Source: NAT127 sp041655035
Lineage (GTDB): Bacteria; Pseudomonadota; Gammaproteobacteria; Pseudomonadales; Porticoccaceae
Reading direction: 5' to 3'
DNA: 5,436 bases
Assembly (NCBI GenBank): GCA_041655035.1
Contig: JBAZCN010000189.1
Coordinates: 1 to 5,436 of the forward strand
Below, in pieces: positions 1 to 5,436 of this stretch (positions are counted from its first letter, which is position 1; every line of letters starts with the position of its first letter). The position numbers and the translations under genes are program-made. Under the pieces are notes generated by a model. The model was not told where the DNA came from. It ran no database searches and saw nothing but the letters and a program-made list of their open reading frames with translations.

Positions 1-960
1 ATCTTCGTCGGCGTCGGCCACCGGCCGACGCCGGGGTTTTTCCCAGGGATAGAGCGACATTTCACCCACCGGGCGGGTCTTGAAGCGGCGGTGCGCCCAC
101 AGGTACTGGTCGGGCTGGCGGCGGATAAAGGTCTCCACCAAGGCATTGATGCGAGTGGCGTCGGCCAGATCGTCACCCGTCGGGAACTGCTCCAGCGGCG
201 GATGGATGACCACCCGATAACCCTGGCTGCCGGGCAACCGCTGGTGGGTAAACGGCAGCACCCTGGCCTGACCCAACTGGGCAAAGCGCGCGGTGGCGGT
301 GACGCTGGCCGCGGGGATGCCAAAAAAAGGCGCGAACACGCACTGGCTGCGGCCGTAATCCTGATCCGGGGCGTACCAGATCACTCGTCCTTTGCGCAGC
401 GCCCGGGCGACGCCCCGGGCATCCTTGCGGGTATAGACCTCCGACGCCTTGCTGCGCGCCAGCCGGCCCCGGCGCTGGACGTAATCGTACACGGCGTTGT
501 TGTGGGACCGGTACATGCCGTCGATGGGGTAGAACCTGCCCACCGCCTGGGCGCCCACTTCCAGGGTGGTGTAATGGATGGCCATCAGCAGCGCGCCCTG
601 GCCCGCCAGATTATCGATATGTTCCAGACCTTCGACGCTGACCAGCCGGTCGAAGCGGCGCGCCGGCGCCCACCAGGCGAACGGCACTTCGAACAGGGCG
701 ATGCCGTAGCTGGCAAAATTGCGCCGCACCAGGGCATTGCGCTCGGCAGCCGACAACTCGGGAAAACACAGCTCGATATTGCGCTCGACGATCTTGCGCC
801 GCTCGCCACCGACCCGGTAGAACAGCCCGCCCAAGGCGCCGCCCAGCGCCAGCAGCGCCCCGAAGGGCAGTTGCGCCAGCAGCCACCACAGCCCCATTCC
901 CAACCAGATCAGCCAGTAGCGGGGGTGCAGCAGGGCGCGAGAGAATTCAACGGGAGGCAT
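1..960 (-). CDS. lpxL: Kdo2-lipid A lauroyltransferase-type acyltransferase (LpxL/HtrB), 3' end outside window
   Basis: Late acyltransferase of lipid A biosynthesis: it transfers an acyl chain from acyl-ACP to Kdo2-lipid A at the cytoplasmic face of the inner membrane. I translated it by hand: 320 codons are open from ATG at 960 to the left edge without a stop. Visible hallmarks are a hydrophobic N-terminal anchor (about residues 17-45), the HX4E catalytic dyad (HYTTLE, H129/E134), the APDQDYG motif (197-203), and the YLWAHRRFKTRP block (286-297) near the C-terminus. The N-terminus (EFSRALLHPRYW) matches the start of E. coli LpxL, which fixes the ATG. The family is usually about 300-315 residues, so only a short tail is missing; that tail is unusually Arg-rich, then acidic (ADADED). 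No good Shine-Dalgarno precedes the ATG. It overlaps the upstream hydrolase gene by 14 bp, suggesting translational coupling. The LpxL type is preferred over LpxM on the APDQDYG motif; acyl-chain specificity cannot be read. Confidence 0.93.
   Translation of the reverse strand, partial: MPPVEFSRALLHPRYWLIWLGMGLWWLLAQLPFGALLALGGALGGLFYRVGGERRKIVERNIELCFPELSAAERNALVRRNFASYGIALFEVPFAWWAPARRFDRLVSVEGLEHIDNLAGQGALLMAIHYTTLEVGAQAVGRFYPIDGMYRSHNNAVYDYVQRRGRLARSKASEVYTRKDARGVARALRKGRVIWYAPDQDYGRSQCVFAPFFGIPAASVTATARFAQLGQARVLPFTHQRLPGSQGYRVVIHPPLEQFPTGDDLADATRINALVETFIRRQPDQYLWAHRRFKTRPVGEMSLYPWEKPRRRPVADADED
9..41 (+). terminator. GC-rich hairpin plus T5 run, possible terminator for a convergent plus-strand gene
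   Basis: A perfect inverted repeat with 11-bp arms (9-19 and 23-33) and a 3-nt loop is followed on the plus strand by GGG and then five T (37-41). This resembles an intrinsic terminator reading left to right, but it lies inside the 3' part of lpxL, which runs the other way. It could end a convergent gene located left of the window. The three G between stem and T-run, and the short T-run, weaken the case; it may simply reflect GC-rich coding sequence. Confidence 0.25.
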
Positions 961-1867
961 GGCTACCGGGTGCGTATTGCCCGCCCTGTTGCGGGTCGTC
1001 GATGAATGTCCAGTGCTCCTCGCCGAAGGCCCAGTGATTGGCGATGGTCTTGAGCGCGCGGCCCTCGCGCTCCAGCTTGAGCAGGTGCGCCCACAGGGAA
1101 TAGCGCGCCACCTTGTGCAGGATCGGGTCGACATCGTCGTAGACCAGGGGCAGCAGGCTGTCGAGGCTGGCTTCGCCGAGCCGGGTCATGGCGCCGATGA
1201 CTTTCAGCTCCCGGTAGTGGCGATGCTTGATCAGCTTGTTGATTTCCACCGCCGGCCGGGTGATCAGTTCGCCGTGGGCGGGGGCGATGGTCCGGATCGG
1301 GTATTCTCTCAGCAATGCCAGCGAATCGAGGAAATCCTTGAGATCTCCCGACGGCGGAATGATCACCACGCTCACCCCTTCCATGATGTGGTCGCCGGCC
1401 AGCAGCAGTTCCTCGTCGCGCAACAGATAGCAGAAGTGGTTGCCGATATGGCCCGGCGTGAACAGAGCCTCCAGGGTGAACTCGCCGCAGACCAGCAGGT
1501 CGCCGTGGATGACGTCCCGGTCGACCGCGAAGGTCGTGTCCTGATGGCCGTCGTCCGGATGCAGCCGGCAGCCAATGGCGGTAGCGCCGGTGGCGGCGAT
1601 GATGGCCTGTGCCGCCGGCGAGTGATCCGGATGGGTATGGGTGACCAGCACCCAGCGGATGCGTTCGCCCGCCTCCGCCAGGATCGCATCCACGTGGCTG
1701 TCGATCAGCGGCCCCGGATCGACCACCGCCACCTGTTCGCGCCCCACCAGGTAGGTGTTGGTGCCGGCGCCGGTCATCCGCCCGCCGTTGGGGGCGGTGA
1801 TGCGGCGCACCAGGGGTGACAGAGTGTAGACCCTTCCGGGAACGATGGTCGGTTCGGGCAGCGCCAC
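947..1867 (-). CDS. MBL-fold metallohydrolase, LACTB2/GloB-like
   Basis: A 306-residue zinc-dependent hydrolase of the metallo-beta-lactamase superfamily, cytoplasmic (no signal peptide). The full metal-ligand set is visible: THTHPDH (H77, H79, D81, H82), TPGH (H140), GDH (D159) and PAHGE (H198). The N-terminal segment around residues 19-42 (LVRRITAPN...GTNTYLVG) is characteristic of LACTB2-like members, and residues about 205-290 fit the helical/winged-helix C-terminal extension of that group. Known relatives include nucleases (LACTB2) and thioester hydrolases, so the substrate cannot be assigned. The start is GTG at 1867, the only in-frame start between the fabV stop and the conserved N-terminus. 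It lies 6 bp after the fabV TGA, in the same reading frame, without a clear Shine-Dalgarno, so translation probably depends on ribosomes finishing fabV. Its 3' end overlaps lpxL. The position between two acyl-ACP enzymes makes a thioesterase or acyl-turnover role a possibility, but that is inference. Confidence 0.9.
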   Translation of the reverse strand: MALPEPTIVPGRVYTLSPLVRRITAPNGGRMTGAGTNTYLVGREQVAVVDPGPLIDSHVDAILAEAGERIRWVLVTHTHPDHSPAAQAIIAATGATAIGCRLHPDDGHQDTTFAVDRDVIHGDLLVCGEFTLEALFTPGHIGNHFCYLLRDEELLLAGDHIMEGVSVVIIPPSGDLKDFLDSLALLREYPIRTIAPAHGELITRPAVEINKLIKHRHYRELKVIGAMTRLGEASLDSLLPLVYDDVDPILHKVARYSLWAHLLKLEREGRALKTIANHWAFGEEHWTFIDDPQQGGQYAPGSHASR

Positions 1868-1873
1868 GGGCGA

Positions 1874-3064
1874 TCAGACCAGTTGCGGAATGGGTACTAC
1901 CGGATCGACGTCGGCATCGTAATCGACACCGTCGACCTCGAAGCCGAACAGGCGCAGAAACTCCTGTTTGTAGCCGGCGAAATCGGTGAGCTCGTAGAGG
2001 TTCCCGGTGGTCACCTTCGCCCAGGCGTCGGCCACCGCGGCCTGGATTTCGGGGCGCAGCTCCAACTCGTCGACCCGCAACCGCCCCTCGTCGTCGGTGC
2101 GCGGCGCAGCGCTGTAGAGGCATTCGCTGAACAGCCGGTAGAGCTGCTCGATACAACCCTCGTGACTGCCATCGGCCTTCATCACCTTGAACAGCAGCGA
2201 CAAGTAGAGCGGCATGATGGGAATCGCGGAACTGGCCTGGGTGACCACCGCCTTGAGCACCGACACCCGGGCATCACCGCCCCTCTCGGCCAGCCTGGCG
2301 CGGATATCGACCACCCGGGTGTCGAGGTCTTTCTTCGCCCGGCCGATGGTGCCATCCCAGTAGATGTCCCAGGTGATCTGTTCGCCGATATAGGTAAAGG
2401 CGGTGGTTTTGGCGCCCTCGGCAAGCACGCCGGCGGCATCCAGTGCGTCGATCCACAGCTGCCAGTCCTCGCCACCCATCACCGCCACGGTGTTGGCGAT
2501 GTCCTGCTCGCTGGCGGCCTCGAGGGTCAGCTCCTGGATCTGCTCCTTGTCGGTGTTGATGCCCCGCTGGGTTACCGCCTTGCCGATGGGTTTGAGGGTC
2601 GAAGTGAAGATCTCGCCGGTCTTGGGATGCTGGCGGCGCGGCGCCGCCAGGCTGTAGACCACCAGGTCGACCTGGCCCAGGTCACGCTTGATCAGGTCGA
2701 TGGTCTTGTTCTTGATCTCGTCGGAAAAGGCGTCGCCATTGATGCTCCTGGCATACAGCCCCTCCTCCTCGGCGCACTTGTGGAAGGCGGCGGAATTGTA
2801 CCAGCCGGCGGTGCCGGGCTTGTTGTCGGCCCCCTCCTTCTCGAAGAAGATGCCGATGGTGGCGGCGCCGCAGCCAAAGGCGGAGGTGATCCGGGCCGCC
2901 AGCCCGTAGCCGGTCGATGCGCCGATCACCAGCACCCGCCGCGGCCCCCCGGCCACCGCAGGCTGCGACTTGACATAGGCGATCTGCTGGCGGACGTTTC
3001 GCTCACAACCCACGGGATGGGTGGTGATACACATGAAACCGCGCACTCTGGGCTTGATGATCAT
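1874..3064 (-). CDS. fabV: FabV-type enoyl-ACP reductase (NADH)
   Basis: Catalyses the last step of each type II fatty-acid elongation cycle, reducing trans-2-enoyl-ACP to acyl-ACP with NADH in the cytoplasm. The 396-residue product has the normal family length. It shows the N-terminal MIIKPRVRGF block, a Rossmann nucleotide-binding motif GASTGYG (48-54), and the FabV Tyr-X8-Lys active site in YWDGTIGRAK (Y235, K244), with conserved Y225 upstream. This distinguishes it from FabI, which has Tyr-X6-Lys. The frame stays open 19 codons further upstream, but the ATG at 3064 begins the conserved sequence and has a GGAG site 5 nt before it. FabV enzymes are known to be poorly inhibited by triclosan. 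The gene leads the compact fabV-hydrolase-lpxL cluster. In the 117-bp upstream gap I see a -10-like TATCAT (3151-3146, minus strand) without a convincing -35, and no terminator, so read-through from the antiporter gene is possible. Confidence 0.97.
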   Translation of the reverse strand: MIIKPRVRGFMCITTHPVGCERNVRQQIAYVKSQPAVAGGPRRVLVIGASTGYGLAARITSAFGCGAATIGIFFEKEGADNKPGTAGWYNSAAFHKCAEEEGLYARSINGDAFSDEIKNKTIDLIKRDLGQVDLVVYSLAAPRRQHPKTGEIFTSTLKPIGKAVTQRGINTDKEQIQELTLEAASEQDIANTVAVMGGEDWQLWIDALDAAGVLAEGAKTTAFTYIGEQITWDIYWDGTIGRAKKDLDTRVVDIRARLAERGGDARVSVLKAVVTQASSAIPIMPLYLSLLFKVMKADGSHEGCIEQLYRLFSECLYSAAPRTDDEGRLRVDELELRPEIQAAVADAWAKVTTGNLYELTDFAGYKQEFLRLFGFEVDGVDYDADVDPVVPIPQLV

Positions 3065-3069
3065 TGCAA

Positions 3070-3073
3070 CTCC
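3070..3073 (-). promoter_or_regulatory. Ribosome binding site deciding the fabV start
   Basis: GGAG on the minus strand, 5 nt before the ATG at 3064. It supports the shorter fabV start over the in-frame ATG at 3121, whose 19 extra residues do not resemble FabV proteins. Confidence 0.75.
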
Positions 3074-3181
3074 GTTCTCGACTGTATCGGGTTCTGGCGA
3101 TGCCCGCCGGGCTGGCCACACGCCTCGGGGCGCCGTAGGGGCGCAATGATAACCCGAAGGAGCGGCCCGACTCCACGCCGG

Positions 3182-4156
3182 TCAGCGGGCCGCCATGGCG
3201 CTTTGCACCAGCACCAGGGTATAGGCCGCGAAGCATGCCAGCAGCAGCGCTCCCTCGATGCGGTTGATCCGCCCCTGGCGGCGGAACCCATAACCGAGCG
3301 CGAACAACGCCAGTGTCAGCCCCAGCATCACCACCCAGTCGCGCTGTACTATCACCTGTTCCACCGGCAGTGGGTTGATGCTCGCGGCGACACCCACCAC
3401 CGCCAGGGTGTTGAACAGGTTGGAGCCGATGATGTTGCCGAGGGCGATATCGTGCTCGCCTTTGCCGATGGCCACCAGCGACGAGGCCAGCTCCGGCAGC
3501 GACGTGCCCACCGCGACGATCGTCAGGCCGATGACCAGGTCGCTGATCCCCAGGACATGAGCGATCTCCACCGCCCCCCACACCAACAGCCGGGAACTGG
3601 CGATCAACAGCGTCAATCCGACCACCAGCCAGATGACGGCGGCTTTCAGCGGCATCGTCTGGCCGCCGAGTTCCCGCGACATTTCCGCGGCCAGCGGATC
3701 CTCGCGCCCCCGCACACCCTGGTGGATGGTCCAGCCCATGACCAACATGAACGCCCCGAGCAAAACCAGGGCATCGAGGCGATCGAGCATCCCGTCATGC
3801 AACTGCCAGCCGGCCAACAGCGTCACCAGTGTCAGCACCGGCAGTTCGTTGCGCAACACCCGCGAATCCACCACGATCGGCCGGATCACCGCCACCAGTC
3901 CCAGGATCAGCGCGATATTGGTGATATTCGAGCCATAGGCGTTGCCGAGGGCGATGCCGGCGTTGCCCTGGCTCGCCGCCATCGCGGAAACCATCATTTC
4001 CGGCGCCGAGGTACCGAAGCCGACGATCACCATGCCGATCAGCAGTGGCGGCATTCCCAGGCGGTTGGCGCTGGCGGCGGCGCCGCTCACGAAGCGATCC
4101 GCTCCCCAGACCAGCACGATCAGGCCCCCGGCGATCGCCGCGACGGCAAGCAACAT
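3182..4156 (-). CDS. yrbG: Calcium/sodium antiporter, CaCA family (YrbG-like)
   Basis: An inner-membrane cation/Ca2+ exchanger of 324 residues, the usual size (E. coli YrbG is about 325), with about ten hydrophobic segments. The diagnostic internal duplication is clear. Repeat 1 has GFGTSAPEM (46-54, ion-site E53) followed by GNAYGSNITN (71-80). Repeat 2 has AVGTSLPEL (215-223, ion-site E222) followed by GNIIGSNLFN (240-249). The two halves are separated by a polar cytoplasmic loop (about 145-168). Both key acidic residues are present, so it should be functional; actual ion preference cannot be read from sequence. The frame is open 50 codons upstream of the chosen ATG, but that extension is not membrane-like, and the ATG at 4156 has a near-perfect AGGAGG 4 nt away. 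It is transcribed divergently from the fecI-type sigma gene and lies 117 bp before fabV on the same strand. No terminator is visible after its stop. Confidence 0.95.
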   Translation of the reverse strand: MLLAVAAIAGGLIVLVWGADRFVSGAAASANRLGMPPLLIGMVIVGFGTSAPEMMVSAMAASQGNAGIALGNAYGSNITNIALILGLVAVIRPIVVDSRVLRNELPVLTLVTLLAGWQLHDGMLDRLDALVLLGAFMLVMGWTIHQGVRGREDPLAAEMSRELGGQTMPLKAAVIWLVVGLTLLIASSRLLVWGAVEIAHVLGISDLVIGLTIVAVGTSLPELASSLVAIGKGEHDIALGNIIGSNLFNTLAVVGVAASINPLPVEQVIVQRDWVVMLGLTLALFALGYGFRRQGRINRIEGALLLACFAAYTLVLVQSAMAAR

Positions 4157-4160
4157 GGCT

Positions 4161-4166
4161 CCTCCT
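4161..4166 (-). promoter_or_regulatory. Ribosome binding site deciding the antiporter start
   Basis: AGGAGG on the minus strand with a 4-nt spacer to the ATG at 4156. It supports the 324-residue antiporter over the 374-residue reading that begins at 4306. Confidence 0.8.
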
Positions 4167-4264
4167 CTTGGTCGATACCGACAATCGCCCCACCACGCCG
4201 ACAGGCGTCGGCAGGCAGCGGCGGCGTGTTCACCAGACGATGCCGGAACAGGTCCGAAACAGGA

Positions 4265-4270
4265 ATTGTA
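4265..4270 (-). promoter_or_regulatory. Candidate -10 element for the antiporter gene
   Basis: TACAAT on the minus strand (5 of 6 matches to TATAAT), about 110 bp before the antiporter ATG. The -35 region is poor: CTGTCG at 18-bp spacing matches only 3 of 6. The rest of the 249-bp divergent region 4157-4405 holds the opposite promoter and Fur-like site, plus a small hairpin (arms 4197-4202 and 4207-4212) in what would be the antiporter leader. Confidence 0.25.
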
Positions 4271-4313
4271 GTGCGCTCCCGGGACATTCGACAGCGCGCG
4301 GGCCACTACAGGC

Positions 4314-4343
4314 TTGCCAGATCCCTCGCACTCCCACTAAAAT
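4314..4343 (+). promoter_or_regulatory. Sigma-70 promoter of the fecI-type sigma gene
   Basis: -35 TTGCCA (4314-4319, 5 of 6) and -10 TAAAAT (4338-4343, 5 of 6) with an 18-bp spacer. The predicted start site falls near 4350, giving a leader of about 55 nt before the ATG. The Fur-box-like palindrome begins at the next base after the -10, so bound repressor would cover the start site. Confidence 0.6.
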
Positions 4344-4362
4344 GCTAATAGTTCTCATTAGC
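4344..4362. promoter_or_regulatory. Fur-box-like operator
   Basis: The 19-bp GCTAATAGTTCTCATTAGC matches the classical Fur consensus GATAATGATAATCATTATC at 13 of 19 positions by my count. Its outer arms GCTAAT/ATTAGC form a perfect 6-bp inverted repeat. It stands out as an AT-rich island in GC-rich DNA and overlaps the predicted transcription start of a FecI-type gene. Iron-loaded Fur repressing this promoter is the expected mode for this family; binding itself is inferred. Confidence 0.7.
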
Positions 4363-4405
4363 TGCCGACTCCTCCCGGTGCCCGGCCAATCCACAGGAGG
4401 GCGCC

Positions 4406-4945
4406 ATGACGGTCGCCGACCCAGCTTTGCAACAGCCTGCTTTGCAACAGCCAGTTTCGCAACAGGAAGTTCACGCCCTGTACAAAGACCATCACGGTTG
4501 GCTGTACCGCTGGCTGCGCCGCAAACTGGGCTGCTCCGACAATGCCGCCGATCTCGCCCACGACACGTTCCTCCGCATCATGGCGTCGCGGCGCCTGCCC
4601 TCGCAGCTGGGCGGCGAACCCCGCGCCCTGCTCACGCATATCGCCAAAGGGCTGGTCATCGACCACTGGCGGCGCCAGGAGGTGGAGCGCGCCTACCTGG
4701 AGGCCCTGGCCCTGCTGCCGGAACCCGAGGCGCCCTCACCCGAAACCCGGCTGCTGATCCTCGAAGCGCTGCAACGCATCGAGACCATGCTCCGCGACCT
4801 GCCGGCGCGCACCCGCGCCATCTTCCTGCTGGCCCAGCTCGACGGCCTGACCTACCAGCAGATCGCCGACCAGCTCGGCACCTCGCTGATCACCGTCAAG
4901 CGACATATGCGCACCGCCTTCGCCGCCTGTCTGGCGCTGGCGTGA
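4406..4945 (+). CDS. FecI-type ECF sigma factor (iron starvation)
   Basis: A 179-residue extracytoplasmic-function sigma factor that would direct RNA polymerase to a ferric-siderophore or similar receptor promoter. Sigma region 2 spans about residues 22-92 (LYKDHHGWLYRWLRRKLGCSDNAADLAHDTFLRIM, then VIDHWRRQ), with wording typical of the FecI/PvdS/FpvI group. Region 4 spans about 115-175, ending in the helix-turn-helix LTYQQIADQLGTSLITVKRHM. The ATG at 4406 has AGGAGG 5 nt upstream. Codons 6-20 are three tandem 15-bp units coding PALQQ, PALQQ and PVSQQ, an unusual glutamine-rich extension before region 2. Expression is likely Fur-controlled through the operator overlapping its promoter. It is followed 19 bp later by a fecR-like gene, so activity is expected to be held in check or switched on by that membrane partner. 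The specific signal and receptor are not visible. Confidence 0.95.
   Translation: MTVADPALQQPALQQPVSQQEVHALYKDHHGWLYRWLRRKLGCSDNAADLAHDTFLRIMASRRLPSQLGGEPRALLTHIAKGLVIDHWRRQEVERAYLEALALLPEPEAPSPETRLLILEALQRIETMLRDLPARTRAIFLLAQLDGLTYQQIADQLGTSLITVKRHMRTAFAACLALA
4421..4465 (+). repeat. Three tandem 15-bp repeats inside the sigma gene
   Basis: Units 4421-4435, 4436-4450 and 4451-4465 share the pattern CC(A/T)G(C/T)TT(T/C)GCAACAG. Units 1 and 2 differ at one base, and unit 3 differs from unit 1 at two. Each unit adds exactly five codons, so copy-number change would keep the reading frame. Confidence 0.9.
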
Positions 4946-4964
4946 GGCACCGGGAATCCGCGGC

Positions 4965-5436
4965 ATGACGGCGACGGTCCCGCTGCCCCCGCCCGATATC
5001 GGCCAGGCGATCCTGCTGGAAGCCGCCGACTGGCTGGTGCTGCTCCAGTCCGGCGAAGCCACCGACCGCGATCTCGCCAACCTGGCGCGCTGGCGCCAGC
5101 GCAGCTCCGCCCATGAGGCCGCCTGGCAGCGCGCCGAGACCATGCTCGATACTTTCCGCCAGGTACCGCCGAAACTCGGTCGCGACACCCTCGACCGCCT
5201 GGGCAGCCCCGCCCGCCGCCAGGCGCTGCGCAACCTCGCACTGCTGGCACTCGCCGCGCCCGCCGCCTACCTCGGCTGGCGCCATTCGCCCTGGCGCGAG
5301 TGGACCGCCAACCTGCATACCGGCACCGGCGAACAGCAAAACATCGACCTCGCCGACGGCACCCGCCTGGTGCTCAACACCGCCAGCGCCGTCGATGTCG
5401 CCTTCACCGCCACCGAGCGCCGCCTCACCCTGCTGG
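4965..5436 (+). CDS. FecR-type sigma regulator, 3' end outside window
   Basis: N-terminal 157 residues of a FecR-family protein, about half of the usual 310-330. FecR proteins span the inner membrane and relay occupancy of a TonB-dependent receptor to the cognate FecI sigma factor. The cytoplasmic N-terminal domain (DUF4880-like, about residues 15-58) shows EAADWLVLLQSGEAT, then LARWRQRSSAHEAAWQR, with conserved tryptophans W23, W43 and W54. A single hydrophobic segment follows (about 91-105). The start of the periplasmic FecR domain comes next (TGTGEQQNIDLADGTRLVLNTASAVDV, about 119-145). Twin arginines (R84, R85) directly precede the membrane segment, resembling a Tat signal. The ATG at 4965 lies 19 bp after the sigma-gene stop with only a weak GGGA site, consistent with co-transcription and coupled translation. 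The frame is open to the right edge. The expected next gene is a TonB-dependent receptor. Confidence 0.93.
   Translation, partial: MTATVPLPPPDIGQAILLEAADWLVLLQSGEATDRDLANLARWRQRSSAHEAAWQRAETMLDTFRQVPPKLGRDTLDRLGSPARRQALRNLALLALAAPAAYLGWRHSPWREWTANLHTGTGEQQNIDLADGTRLVLNTASAVDVAFTATERRLTLL

Noticed and set aside
91..1819. Long plus-strand open frames (91-1005 and 959-1819) antisense to lpxL and the hydrolase
   Set aside because: The opposite strand carries complete motif sets of known families; these translations show no motif and the usual GC-rich shadow composition.
963..2156. 397-codon minus-strand frame overlapping the hydrolase and the fabV 3' end
   Set aside because: Arg/Gly/Pro-rich out-of-frame translation; the hydrolase frame contains all metal ligands.
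3065..3121. 19-codon N-terminal extension of FabV
   Set aside because: FabV proteins begin at the MIIKPRVRGF block, which has its own GGAG site.
3065..3181. Gap between antiporter and fabV, examined for a terminator or promoter
   Set aside because: No stem followed by a T-run on the minus strand, and only an isolated TATCAT without a matching -35, so neither is annotated.
4197..4212. Small hairpin (6-bp arms, 4-nt loop) in the antiporter leader, considered as a riboswitch or terminator
   Set aside because: Too short, no T-run, no larger conserved architecture; short stems like this are common in GC-rich DNA.
4157..4306. 50-codon N-terminal extension of the antiporter
   Set aside because: Not conserved-looking or membrane-like, and the ATG at 4156 has a strong AGGAGG.
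1883..4348. 821-codon open frame on the plus strand, antisense to both fabV and the antiporter gene
   Set aside because: Low-complexity His/Gln/Gly/Arg-rich translation with no recognisable domain, no ribosome site, spanning two well-identified minus-strand genes and their gap. It is a by-product of GC-rich codon use.
4045..4968. 307-codon plus-strand frame covering the divergent region and the sigma gene
   Set aside because: It runs through the promoter region and is out of frame with the clear sigma-factor translation; Arg/Pro/Ala-rich without domains.

Overview
The window comes from a high-GC (clearly above 60% by eye) Gram-negative bacterium, most likely a gammaproteobacterium of the Pseudomonas/Halomonas type. 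The reasons are a lipid A late acyltransferase of the LpxL type, a FabV enoyl-ACP reductase, a YrbG-type calcium/sodium antiporter, and a FecI/FecR iron-starvation sigma/anti-sigma pair behind a Fur-box-like operator. No RNA gene, insertion sequence, CRISPR array or phage gene is visible.

Layout: six genes fall into two divergent blocks. The left block (1-4156) is read entirely on the minus strand. In transcription order it holds a CaCA-family antiporter (4156-3182), a 117-bp gap, fabV (3064-1874), a LACTB2-like metallo-beta-lactamase-fold hydrolase (1867-947, GTG start 6 bp after the fabV stop), and lpxL/htrB (960 to beyond the left edge, start overlapping the hydrolase by 14 bp). The last three are packed so tightly that they almost certainly form one translationally coupled operon. 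The right block (4406-5436) is on the plus strand: a FecI-type ECF sigma factor, then 19 bp later a FecR-type transmembrane regulator cut off by the right edge. A TonB-dependent receptor gene is the expected next gene outside the window.

Regulation: the 249-bp divergent region (4157-4405) carries a good sigma-70 promoter (TTGCCA, 18 bp, TAAAAT) for the sigma-factor gene. A 19-bp Fur-box-like palindrome begins directly after its -10 element, which is classic architecture for iron-repressed FecI genes.

How the genes work together: FabV makes the final reduction in each fatty-acid elongation cycle and so supplies the acyl-ACP that LpxL transfers to Kdo2-lipid A. Placing an uncharacterised MBL hydrolase between them is the most interesting arrangement here, although every protein belongs to a known family. 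I do not see a clearly new system. The points worth checking are this fabV-MBL-lpxL operon, an in-frame 15-bp tandem triplication at the start of the sigma factor, a twin-arginine motif in front of the FecR membrane segment, and a strong hairpin inside the lpxL 3' end.
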